The notes: a model not told the origin generated them from the letters alone. A stretch of DNA of 64,000 nt from Bidens hawaiensis (GCA_021521415.1 JAIQDT010000186.1:286001-350000), one strand, 5' to 3'; positions 1 through 9,943 are shown, numbered from the stretch's first letter. Numbers and translations are program-made.

Positions 1-1707
1 ATGAGCGTCAAATCTGCTGAAGAGCAGTTTGGCCTCTATGCCTCGTTTATTGCTTCATATGAAAACTATATTCAGGGAAAGGTTGTTGATCCAGCGATGC
101 TGGATGAAGACTATGACCAGATCGATGCTGATGATCTGGAGGAAATGGATTTACAATGGCAGATGGCCATGATAGTGAGGAGAGTGAAGAAGTTTATGAG
201 AAAGACGGGGAGAAAGTTTGTTGGTGGCAGGCCAGGGTTCGACAAGTCTAAGGTGAGGTGCTATAACTGTCAACAAAACGGGCACTTTGCCAAAGAGTGC
301 AGAAACGAGCGAGTTGAACGTGGTCAGGGCCGGTCTGCACAGCACACTGGGAGTAGTAAAGAAGTCAATGCCATGATGTCCAGAGAAGCAGGTGAATACA
401 ACTGGAACCTGCATTCGAATGAAACTAGTGAACAGGAAAATATGGCTAAGGTTGAGAATGAAGAATGTGAGAAGATTATCGGAGAAGAGAAAGCTACTAG
501 TAAGGAAAAAGCTTTCATGGCAGATAACAATGATCAACTCTCCGAGGTAAGTTCTAAATCTATTTGTACTAAATGTGAGAATATGTCTGAGCAACTTGCT
601 ACCATAACTGATCAGTATGTTCGTTTAGATGCTGAATTTAAAACTCTTAAAGAAGATCATCACTTTATGAAAGCAAGAGAAAACAGTTACAAAGTTAAAA
701 TAAAAGCGTGTGAAAAAGATGTTAAAAGCTTAAAAACAAAACTTGCTGAAAAAATTGAAGTAATTGATCTAAGTTATGAGGTTTTAGAAGAAAAGACTAA
801 ACTGATTGCTGAACGAGAAAAGCAGATTGCTGACCACCAGGTGAAAGTGGTGGAACTGAACCGAAAACTTGAGCAGTTCAGAAATTCCTCAGCTATTCTT
901 GATCACCTTGTTAGTGATCAAGGTACCTCTACAAAGAGGGGAGGAATTGGTTATCACGAGGTTCCACCACCTTATAACCACAATTACACTTTTAACCCTA
1001 GTGTTCAGAAATCTGTTGATTTTGAAGTTCCTCAGACAGTTCCAATCAAGGTTACGAGTAAAGAACCAAGTGTTAGTAGTGGCGAAACGAGTTCGCCTGT
1101 TTCAAGTGAGAAAATTTCTGTTACGAGTCCTGTCTCATCGGATTCGGATAAGTTGTCCGAATCGGGTAAGACAAAAGAGAAGGTAGTGTTACCCACTGGT
1201 GGAGAAAAAGATAAAACCTATAAAAAGAGTACTCCACTCAACCCGTACGTCCCACCTTATGTGAGACGAACGGCCGGTAACACAGCCTCTACATCCAAAA
1301 CAACCTTTGAAAAGAAAATGGAGCATAGATGTTGTTTTAGGTGTAATAAGTTAGGACATCTTGTTGCAGATTGCCCTCTGACACCGAAATTCAGAGGTGT
1401 GAGGCCTATTAAAACTGAGCGTAAGTCTAATGGTAATTTTAATACTGCTAAAAATGAAAACCTTTCAAAGTTCCGAAATGTAACTAATTCAAGTTTTCAC
1501 AGAAACAGACCTCAGTTTAACAATGCTAATAACCAAACCGCTAGATATAATACTTTCAATACACATAGGTTTGGAAGGCCTCACACTCAATTTCCAAGGA
1601 GATTTCCTAATAGGACTGACAGGAATTATCCAGATGCTAACTTTGGAAAGCAGAAGTACGGGATGTATAGATCCAAGACCAATTGGTCTTGGGTCCCTAG
1701 ATTCTAA
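1..1707 (+). CDS. gag: Gag of Sirevirus S1, C-terminal part
   Basis: Nucleocapsid part and C-terminal extension of Gag, which forms the cytoplasmic particle that packages element RNA. The frame is open from base 1, so the ATG at 1 is probably an internal methionine and the capsid domain lies upstream. A CCHC zinc knuckle has C87, C90, H95 and C100. A charged, heptad-rich, probably coiled-coil stretch runs from about residue 190 to 300. A second CCHC knuckle (C445, C448, H453, C458) lies far downstream, followed by an Asn/Arg/Phe-rich tail ending at TAA 1705-1707. The related gag of S3 has the same plan: knuckle, coiled coil, second knuckle. Pol continues in a different frame. A perfect plant 5' splice-site consensus (GAG then GTAAGT) lies at 544-552 in phase 0. 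Confidence 0.88.
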   Translation: MSVKSAEEQFGLYASFIASYENYIQGKVVDPAMLDEDYDQIDADDLEEMDLQWQMAMIVRRVKKFMRKTGRKFVGGRPGFDKSKVRCYNCQQNGHFAKECRNERVERGQGRSAQHTGSSKEVNAMMSREAGEYNWNLHSNETSEQENMAKVENEECEKIIGEEKATSKEKAFMADNNDQLSEVSSKSICTKCENMSEQLATITDQYVRLDAEFKTLKEDHHFMKARENSYKVKIKACEKDVKSLKTKLAEKIEVIDLSYEVLEEKTKLIAEREKQIADHQVKVVELNRKLEQFRNSSAILDHLVSDQGTSTKRGGIGYHEVPPPYNHNYTFNPSVQKSVDFEVPQTVPIKVTSKEPSVSSGETSSPVSSEKISVTSPVSSDSDKLSESGKTKEKVVLPTGGEKDKTYKKSTPLNPYVPPYVRRTAGNTASTSKTTFEKKMEHRCCFRCNKLGHLVADCPLTPKFRGVRPIKTERKSNGNFNTAKNENLSKFRNVTNSSFHRNRPQFNNANNQTARYNTFNTHRFGRPHTQFPRRFPNRTDRNYPDANFGKQKYGMYRSKTNWSWVPRF

Positions 1708-4700
1708 TCCTTTGCTTTATTGTGCAGGAACAGTTGAACAGGGCTGCCCACAGTCTTTGGATTGTAGATAGCGGCTGTTCCCGGCACATGACGGGTAACA
1801 AATACTTGTTGCACGACTTAAAACCTGTTCAAGGAGCGAGAGTTAGCTTTGCTGGTGAAAGTGGAGGAAGAATTACTGGAAAAGGAACGGTGTCCAATGG
1901 GAAAATAACTCTTGAGAATGTGAACTTTGTAGAAGAGTTGAAGCACAATCTGCTGAGTGTGTCGCAGATTTGTGATAAGGAGTACACTGTTCATTTCACG
2001 AAAAATGAGGCGATCGTGTTGAAGCCTGGTTTTCAGATACCAGACGAGTGGATAGTGATGAAAGCTCCACGTGATACAAATACTTATGTGATGGATATGA
2101 GGTCTACTGAAATGGCCATGGGAGAATCATGTTTAATGACAAAAGCAAGCGAATCGGAATCCGAACTATGGCACAGGAGGATGGGGCACATTCATCTTCG
2201 GAAGATGAACCACATTGTCAGGAATGGACTTGTGATGGGCGTTCCCTTGAAAAGTTTTAACTTTGAAGACAAATGTATAGCATGCAAGAAGGGAAAGCAA
2301 CACAAGAAATCCCATCTCACCAAGAAGGTCAACTCTATTGCCAGTACTCTAGAACTGCTTCACATGGATCTCTTCGGTCCCGTGAATGTAAAAAGTCTAG
2401 GAGGTACTTCTTACTGCTTGGTGATCACTGATGACTACTCGCGATATTCGTGGGTATATTTTCTGAAATCGAAAGATGAGACGGCTCAAATGGTGAAGAA
2501 TTTGATTACCAAAGTTGAGAACGTCAAGAGTAAAACAGTTAAGTTCATCAGAAGTGACAATGGGACGGAGTTCAAGAATTTTGAAATGGATATCTTCTGT
2601 CTTCAGAAAGGAATTGAACATCAATACAGCGCTCCGTATACTCCGCAACAGAATGGAGTGGCTGAAAGGAAGAACCGAACTTTAATTGAAGGAGCCAGAA
2701 CTATGCTGGCAGATTCGAAGCTTCCTGTGATGTTCTGGGCTGAAGCAGTTGCTACAGCCTGCTATGTTCTGAATAGAGTGTTAACCGTTAAGAGACTTGG
2801 TAAAACGGGTTACGAGCTTATGCATGGAAGGAAGCCCAACTTGAGTGGTCTTGAACCATTCGGGTCCCCTTGTTCGATCTTGAAGACAAATTCTAAATTT
2901 GGCGAAGTAGCCGATGAAGGAATATTGGTCGGTTATGTTGTTGGTACTCCCAACAGACGTGTCTTCAATACTTCGACTTGCAAGGTGGAGGTGGTGTGTA
3001 ACACCGACATCACAAGTTACCAACCGCCAAAACCAAGCAATGGACCTGCTGAGCTTTTCGACTATGTTAAGCTTTTTAAGTCATTTAACATACCGGATTT
3101 GGAAATTTCTGAAGAAGAAGAAAGAGCTGCGACGAAGATGATACTCGATGAGGAAGAAAATCTATTGCAAAGACAGCTGATTGATAAATGTCAACCTTCC
3201 TCATCAAACACTATCGGTACCCCTGCTGCCTCAACTGAAGAAGAATTTATCAATCCTTTTCACTCTCAGCATGAAACAACCATAGATGAGATCTCTTCTA
3301 ATTTGGAAGATAATTTGCATGTCGGTTCTGTTCCGACCACGAGAATTCATAAAGATCACCCTTTGGATAATGTGATTGGTGATGTGTCCTCAGGTGTACA
3401 AACGAGAAGTAGCTTGAATGAACATACCTGTGTTTATACAAGCATTAAGGAGACAGGAATAATCAATGAATGCCTGTACACCTGCTTTATAAGCCAGATT
3501 GAACCGAAAAATTATCAAATGGCTTTAAAGGACAGCTCGTGGGTCGAGGCCATGCAAGAAGAGTTGGCTCAATTCGAGAAGATGGAAGTTTGGACTTTGG
3601 TTGAAAAACCAAAGAATGTGCATGCGATAGGCACAAAATGGGTGTTTAAGTGCAAGAGAGATGATAAGGGGATTATTATCAGAAACAAGGCGAGGCTAGT
3701 CGTTAAAGGTTTTAATCAACAAGAGGGGATTGATTATAACGAAGTGTTCGCTCCTGTCGCCAGGTTAGAAGCCATAAGATTGTTTTTAGCGTTTGCTGCT
3801 TATGAAAAGATGAAGGTGTTTTAGCTAGATGTGAAGAGTGCGTTTTTAAAAAGGAAAGTTGATGAGGTTGTGTATGTTGAGCAATCTCCGGGTTTTCCTG
3901 ACCCAGACTTTCCAGATCACGTGTACAGGTTGAGCAAGGCGTTGTATGGATTACATCAGGCACCTCGTGCCTGGTATTCAACTTTATCGGATTACTTGCT
4001 CGAGAATGGTTTTGAAAGAGGGAAAATTGATAGCACGTTGTTCTTCAAAAGAGATGGAAGCGATTTCCTGCTGGTACAAGTCTACGTGGATGACATTATA
4101 TTTGCTGCATCAAAAGTCTCCATGTGTCAGGAGTTTGAAGCCGTCATGAAGAAAAGGTTTGAAATGAGTTCTATGGGTGAACTAACTTTCTTTCTAGGAT
4201 TGCAGGTTGATCAGAAGAAGGACGGGATGTTCATTCATCAGACAAAGTATGTTCATGATGTGCTCAAGCGCTTCAAGATGGAGGACAGTTCTCCATATGA
4301 TACTCCAATCTGCGTCAATCACAAATTGGGTGCTGAAGTAGACGGTGATGCAGATGTGGACCCAACTCAATATCGGGCAATAATAGGTTCTTTAATGTAC
4401 TTAACTGCATCTAGGCCTGATATAATGTTTGCTGTTTGTCTTTGTGCACGTTTTCAGGCAAATCCAAAAGAATCTCATTTGAAAGGTGCAAAGAGGATAC
4501 TGCGGTATCTCAAGGGCAAGCCGAAGCTGGGGTTGTGGTACCCGAGAGGAGGAGACTTGGAGCTGGTCGCTTACACAGATTCTGATTATGGAGGGTGCAA
4601 TCAGAGTCGGAAGTCAACAACTGGAGGATGTCAGTTTCTTGGTGGCAGATTGGTGTCGTGGCAATGCAAGAAGCAGACTTCAGTAGCAATTTCAACCTGT

Positions 4701-5030
4701 GAGGCAGAATACATGGCAGCATCCAACTGCTGCTCTCAGGTTCTTTGGATTCAACAACAGTTGCGCGACTATGGTCTGAATTTCTTACTTACTCCTATTT
4801 GCATTGACAACACAGCTGCTATCTCAGTAACTAACAATCCCGTGAAACATAGTAAAACTAAACACATTGACATACGTCATCATTTCATACGGGATTGTGC
4901 TGAGAAGAAACTGATAATTCTTGAAAAGGTGGATACGCTTGATAATTTCGCTGATTTATATACTAAAGCGTTTGACAAATCCAGATTTCAAAACCTTATT
5001 GAACTGAATGGGATGATCAATCCCGAGTAA
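1701..5030 (+). pseudogene. pol: Pol polyprotein of S1 (PR-IN-RT-RH), one premature TAG
   Basis: Copia-order polyprotein for maturation, integration and reverse transcription. The frame opens at 1701, and the likely first residues follow the CAG at 1725-1727. The aspartic protease has D-S-G in a WIVDSGCSRHMTG context near 1767. The integrase has an H-H-C-C zinc region near 2165-2295, then the DDE core (MDLFGP, SDNGTEF, QNGVAERKN). Reverse transcriptase starts near 3530 and its YVDD lies near 4086. RNase H has TDSDYGG, CEAEYMA and DNTAA. Translation is broken by TAG at 3822-3824, where copia elements, including S3 here, read VFQLDVKS; the change is CAG to TAG. The frame is otherwise open to TAA 5028-5030. 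Nothing else is broken, so the copy could have died recently. Confidence 0.93.
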
Positions 5031-5089
5031 CCATGCTTTTCTTGTGATATTTAAAAAAAAAAAAAAAAAAAACAACGTCACTAATCGCT

Positions 5090-5345
5090 TAAAAATATGT
5101 CGGTTACATCAGTTTGAAGGACATGTCTTCGGATATGGTTTGGTCCTCATTTTCTACTTGTAGATTTTGAGGATAGCCATTAACCAGATTACTGATAGTG
5201 ACCGGGGCGGTTTATGATAAGTTTTTCATTCTTTCGCTTAAAATTAGTCGATCATACTTAGTTAGAAGGACACATACTAGTATGTGATCGGTCCAGCTGA
5301 TCCATTGGATCTTCGGGATAGCCGTTTACCTGAAGACTTTGTTTT
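5090..5345 (+). repeat. Duplicated palindrome-rich module after pol
   Basis: Two degenerate direct copies of about 145 bases (from 5085 and from 5238), both starting CGCTTAAAA. Each holds AAGGACA, a short palindrome (ACATGTC, or ACATACTAGTATGT), GGTCC, a second stem (CTACTTGTAG, or GATCCATTGGATC), then GGATAGCC, and ends in a GGGGCG(A/G)TTTATG context. S3 has the same two-copy arrangement on the other strand at 34541-34770, with CTACTTGTAG and GGATAGCCATTAA kept. Confidence 0.65.
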
Positions 5346-5655
5346 GGTCGGGGCGATTTATGTTAAAATTTTGAAAGAAAGAGGGAAATGAAATTATTTT
5401 TCAAGTCTGTTACTTCGTAAGAAGTTCGTTAGCTATGTTTAACAGGAAATTGATCCAACCTTGGAAAATGATAGATATACTAATTCTGTGTGCTTAACTA
5501 GTGAAGTTATTAGGCTTAAAAGGCTTTAGGACAGTCATTGTATGTCATGGTAATTTTTTATGGTGCGTAAAAGTAGACGTGATACAAACTAAATTTACTT
5601 GATTTTACGTGGAAACTCCTTAAGAGTTTTGCATGTCTTCAGATATATCTTTCCG

Positions 5656-5688
5656 AATGATAGGCAGAAAAGCGATTACCCAGTCATA
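5656..5688 (+). other. 33-base conserved non-coding block
   Basis: A 33-base block beginning AATGATAGGCAGAAAAG and ending ACCCAGTCATA. It matches the complement of 34275-34307 in S3 at 32 of 33 positions by direct comparison (C versus T at 5673). The surrounding spacer has diverged far more. Confidence 0.8.
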
Positions 5689-5794
5689 GACGAGCCCATG
5701 TGTGTTCTGATTCCCGTGAAGATAGCGTCTCAAGATATTGCAGTGATCCAGATTCGGGACTTGCAGTTAATTTCTACTTTGAAGTCTATGTTTA

Positions 5795-5799
<5 letters not shown>

Positions 5800-5835
<36 letters not shown>
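5800..5835. repeat. (AT)18 microsatellite
   Basis: Uninterrupted AT dinucleotides inside the S1 spacer. The open frame running across it is an artefact of the repeat. Confidence 0.95.
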
Positions 5836-5838
<3 letters not shown>

Positions 5839-6412
5839 GATTTATTGAAACATATTAGAGATGACAAAATCAAGACATCACAATCGTTGAGTAAGAGAGA
5901 AGAACGGGAAGGAGATCAAGAATACTTACAACTTAATCAGACACTATGGGTCGAAGTCAATTCGGGGTGACTTGGGGAAAGCCAAATACGCTTTGAGGAT
6001 AGATAGGAGACATCAATATTTCTGAGTTGTTGCCCACTTAAATTTTGAGACTTAATCGAACCTAACTCGTATCACAGAAACGATGAAAACCACTTTAAGT
6101 TATACCTGCTTACAACCTGTCTCTATATGTCATAATAGAGCTAAACACGGATCTATGTGACAGTCACGTAATTAGTATGATTCCTGTTCGGATCTTTTCT
6201 AAAACGTAGCAGTCCCTATCGAGACTGAAATTTGATCCCTTATACTTTAAATTTTTTAAGTTTTTGTACTTAGATAGTTTTATGATTTTTTAACTGGTTA
6301 CTTAGAATTGATCATGTCATTTATTCCTTAAAGGGAAGTTTTAAAGAGTTAATTGAAAAATGTTCAAATTATAAGGTTTAATTCTGTAAATATATAGGCG
6401 ATGTTGTTGAAC

Positions 6413-6490
6413 AGGCGAAGTTGTGGATAACTTCGCCTAGGCGAAGTTATCCGTAACTTCGCCTGTATAACCCAGACCCTATATAAGGAT
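6413..6490 (+). promoter_or_regulatory. Hairpin pair plus TATA box upstream of third ORF
   Basis: Two adjacent perfect hairpins: 6413-6438 (10-bp stem AGGCGAAGTT, 6-nt loop) and 6439-6464 (11-bp stem AGGCGAAGTTA, loop TCCG). A TATA-like CTATATAAGG follows at 6479-6488. The S1 3' LTR has the same order, GCGAAGTT-type hairpins then TATA, at 10091-10230. I infer an internal promoter for the third ORF; there is no transcript evidence. Confidence 0.5.
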
Positions 6491-6740
6491 GTTCAACAGG
6501 TAAACTGTTCATCACTTTTCAAATATCCAGCGAACTTATCCGGCGAACTTACCTATTCTCCGGCAAACTTGTTGTTTTATTTCGATTCCGAGTTATTTTT
6601 CCCAGATTTCATTATGATTCAAGGTTCGAGATGTCGAATTATCATATATTCCATGTTCATTCATGTTTTCCGGATTCCTTAATCACGAAAACATCTACTG
6701 CACGTTGTTCCATAATCCTCACTGTCGCCGATTCAGATTC

Positions 6741-7050
6741 AGGCGAAGTTAGGGTTTAGGCGAAGTTATCCGTAACTTCGCCTGAAGCTTAAGTTCGCCT
6801 AAGGCGAAGTTATCCGTAACTTCGCCTGAAGCTTAAGTTCGCCTGAGGCGAAGTTATCCGTAACTTCGCCTGAAACTTAAATTCGCCTGAGGCGATGTTG
6901 AGATGAGGCGAAGTTAACATTAACTTCGCCTGGATCATTTTTACTTAATATTAATTAGACGAACTTAAAGCTGAAGCGAAGTTGTTCCCAACTTCGCCTC
7001 AACTTTAACTTCGCTTATACAGAGTTTATCACAACTTCGCTCATGGTAAC
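6741..7050 (+). repeat. GCGAAGTT hairpin array before the third ORF
   Basis: Three hairpins with stem AGGCGAAGTTA and loop TCCG start at 6758, 6802 and 6846, an exact 44-bp period. A fourth at 6906-6931 has a 12-bp stem, and weaker copies continue to about 7050. The same core occurs in the S1 and S4 LTRs and in the S4 leader (57338-57520). Confidence 0.85.
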
Positions 7051-7106
7051 CAGCGAACTTGTGTTATTCATTAACGTTTATCTAACTTGGTTAGTTTGTT
7101 GAAGAT

Positions 7107-9943
7107 ATGGCTGCGGTAGCTGGTGCTGGAGGTGCAGGAGGAGACAATGGTGATAACCAACGTCAATTTTTCCCGGGTCACAATATGTACATCACCCTTG
7201 ACCCGGAGGCGAGCGGTGTGGACGATTACCGCGAGATCATATCTTTCCTCCTACGCTCGAGTATTTTTCATGCGATCACGAACAGTCTGCCGATATCTCT
7301 ACCAAATATCGAAGATTTTTGGCAGACGGTAGAATATGATTGTCGTGTTGAGCCCCCGGTCATGCGAGCGACTGTGAACAATCAACAAGTTCAGTTCAAT
7401 TCTGAACAGATTCGGGTGGCATTACGGTTTGGAGAAGAGACGAGGGACGACCCAACTGAGTTCGTAGCTCCGTTTCGTGATGGAGCGTTTCTCCGAATGG
7501 GCTACTCTGGTCCATTAAGTGATACCCAGAGGAGGAAGGGTTTCCTTCTCATAATGGGCTAGATCAGTGGCGCTTCCTCATGCACGTTATGATAGTTTGC
7601 ATGTCTGGGAGGAAGGCGGGCACTGACGGTATGGGTGCGACCATGCAGTCTGCAATGACTGCACTGACTTACAATAAATGCTTCAGTTTCAGTCAGATGG
7701 TCTTTTACGAGATTGACAGGCAAAGAAGGGCGATGTCTCGGGAGCGGTTCATTATGTACCCACGTTTTATCCAGATGATATTGAACCATGTGGCTCCGAC
7801 TCTACCTTAGAGACGCCCGATCAGATACGTAGAATCTGTAAGCAAACGTATCTTTGCTCAATGCCGCACTTCAAGTGCGAGGAGCAACCCTGAACGTCGT
7901 CCCAGGCATACTCCACTGTTTGGGTTTTTAATTAACCCAGAGTATGTTCCTGCTGGTGGGGACGAGTTCAGAGATCCTCAACCGCGACAGGCAAGGGCAA
8001 CTCAAGCTGTTCCTGCTTCTGCTGTGCCTGTTGTGTCGGCTGCAGAGGATATAGATCTTGACGCTGTTTTTGGAGGTCAAGGTTATTTTGATATGGATCA
8101 AGTTGAAGTGGTGCAGGTCTCGGCTGCACAGGGTTCGGGTGTAAGTGCTACTAGAGCAGCAACTTCGATAGCTGACTCAGATTTGGATGAGATCATGGAT
8201 GAGGGGAGACGGTTGATGATGTCTCGAGAGAGAACGTTTGGGAAAAGAAAGAGAACGGAGGATGATGAAGAGTCAGAAGAGGAAGAAGACATACATAAGC
8301 TGATAAGAAGATCAAGACGGGAAAGGACAGGTGCTGGCATGGGAGCTGGAGAGACTTCAAGGACGGTACGTTTCGCTCCGGCCGCACTGTCTGGTATGTC
8401 TATCGTTCCTTCTTCTGTACAGGTTACAAGTACAAGCGCTGCGGATGTTCCCGTGGTGGCTACATCATCTGCTGGTATTCCATCCATCACTACCATCCAG
8501 ACGTCAACTCCGGAGATCGTGTCTCTACCACCTCCAACGCTTACTCAGTCAGTGGTAGCTGCACGATTTGTAGAGTCAACGGTCGTCACTGCTGCAGGGT
8601 TATCAGGTATGGTACCACCTGCGGTTACGCCTGCTTCTGATGTCTCGCCTACGCCTACTTCAGACTCAGAGAGAATAGCTTCACTAGAGCGGATCGTGGC
8701 AGAGCAATCTAAGACTATTCAAAGCCTAGTGGAAGCAAATCAACTACAGGCATCCCTCCTGGTTGAGCATGGGAAAGTTATAGATGCCTTGAAGGAGTTC
8801 TTGGCATCTCAGGGGGAGATGAGCTGTAAGGGCGACGAGCTCAGGACTAAAAGAAGAAATGACCGAGACGATGATCCCAATGCATCGAAAGATGCAGGTG
8901 GAGAGCTGCCAAGAACTTCTCAAGCTCTTGGTACTTCCACAGCTGAGGGGGAGTCTACCGACGCGGCTGGTGGTGATGATGTGTTGTTGGTGGAGGATGA
9001 CGTGATTGATGCGTTGAAGGAACTTGACGATGATATGTTCAGCGATGATGTGTTGTTTGATGAAGATGTGCTGCCGAGTGATGTGATTGAGAAGATCGGT
9101 GAGCAGATTGTGATTGAAGATGGGATAGAAGAGGGGGAGATAGTAGAAGAAGACGTTGAACACGAGATCCCTGATGTTGAGAAAGCCGACATGGGTACTG
9201 AGATGGATAAGACTGAGTGGGAGGAGCAGCCTAGGTGGAAGGAAGGCTGTGCTCATTGGTTTATTAAGACCAAGAAGCCTGCTGTTCCAGCCATGTTCAA
9301 GAAGAGTTATAACATCAAAGGCTATGCTGAGTCGAAGAAGGGAATTATCTGTTGAATATATGATGAACAGATGAAGTTGTTTGTGGTGAAGCGTTATGAT
9401 GGTATTCAATACTTCAAAAGAATGTTGAGATCTCTCAATACGTTGCCGGAATGTGAGGTGAAGGATTTGGCCAGGTTGGGCTTGATAAATAGAAGTGACG
9501 ACAACATGGCAAGAGTGATTGGGAAGATCGTGTGGAAAGAAAGCATAAAAGAAAAGAAGTTTGAATTATTAAAGCAACAGAAGGGAAAGCTCGTGGAGGA
9601 TACAGAAAGGGGAATGAGAGCAGATGGCAAGCCATGGATGGTGATGAAGTACAAACCGATCCGATGCATCAAGGAGGTTCCAATGAAGACTATGCCTCAA
9701 GATGTGTTGAAGAATCTAAAATGGTGGTACGTTGATTGCCAGACTGCTGAAGCCGTGATGAAAGACGAAGACGAACAAGAAGTGCTGAGGGTGTATGATC
9801 CGATGCATCTTGTTAACTTATCGAAAGCTGATCTGCAAGTGTTGAATGAAAAGAAGATATTCTATATTCCTGCTTGGAAGGATGAAGCAAGGAAATATCA
9901 GCGAGTAGTCACGGTATGTGTTAGAGAAAGAGTGCACGCGTAA
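7107..9943 (+). pseudogene. Third ('envelope-like') ORF of S1, broken
   Basis: About 945 codons in one line once three lesions are recognised: a frameshift at about 7560 (one base missing versus the inferred reading), TAG at 7808-7810 and TGA at 9353-9355. The start is the ATG at 7107, in the context AG-ATATGG, which S5 shares. The N-terminal domain (7107 to about 7805) has conserved blocks, including one ending MYPRF(I)QMIL, matching YPRFLQIIF in S5. Next come a Lys/Arg cluster (GKRKR) with an acidic run, a Pro/Ser/Thr-rich linker, a predicted coiled coil (about 8650-8830), a very acidic segment and a basic C-terminal domain. I see no signal peptide or membrane segment, so 'envelope' is a positional label only. 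The biochemical function is unknown. Confidence 0.75.

Larger units (their letters stand above)
5031..7106 (+). other. Non-coding spacer between pol and third ORF of S1
   Basis: About 2.1 kb with no credible ORF. It begins with an A-run (5053-5072), then a duplicated palindrome-rich module, then blocks shared with the equivalent spacer of S3: near 5510-5545, 5589-5605, 5656-5688, 5955-6010, 6054-6143 and 6223-6240. An (AT)18 tract sits at 5800-5835. The last 700 bases hold GCGAAGTT/AACTTCGC hairpins, a TATA-like CTATATAAGG, and then the third ORF. Block order is the same in S3, which argues for function rather than chance. Confidence 0.8.

Noticed and set aside
5053..5072. A-run after the pol stop, as if a processed cDNA tail
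   Set aside because: Sirevirus spacer with conserved blocks continues directly after it and there is no target duplication.
6758..6871. Regular 44-bp spaced palindromes, CRISPR-like at first sight
   Set aside because: The units are fully repeated with no unique spacers, lie in a plant retrotransposon, and have no cas genes nearby.
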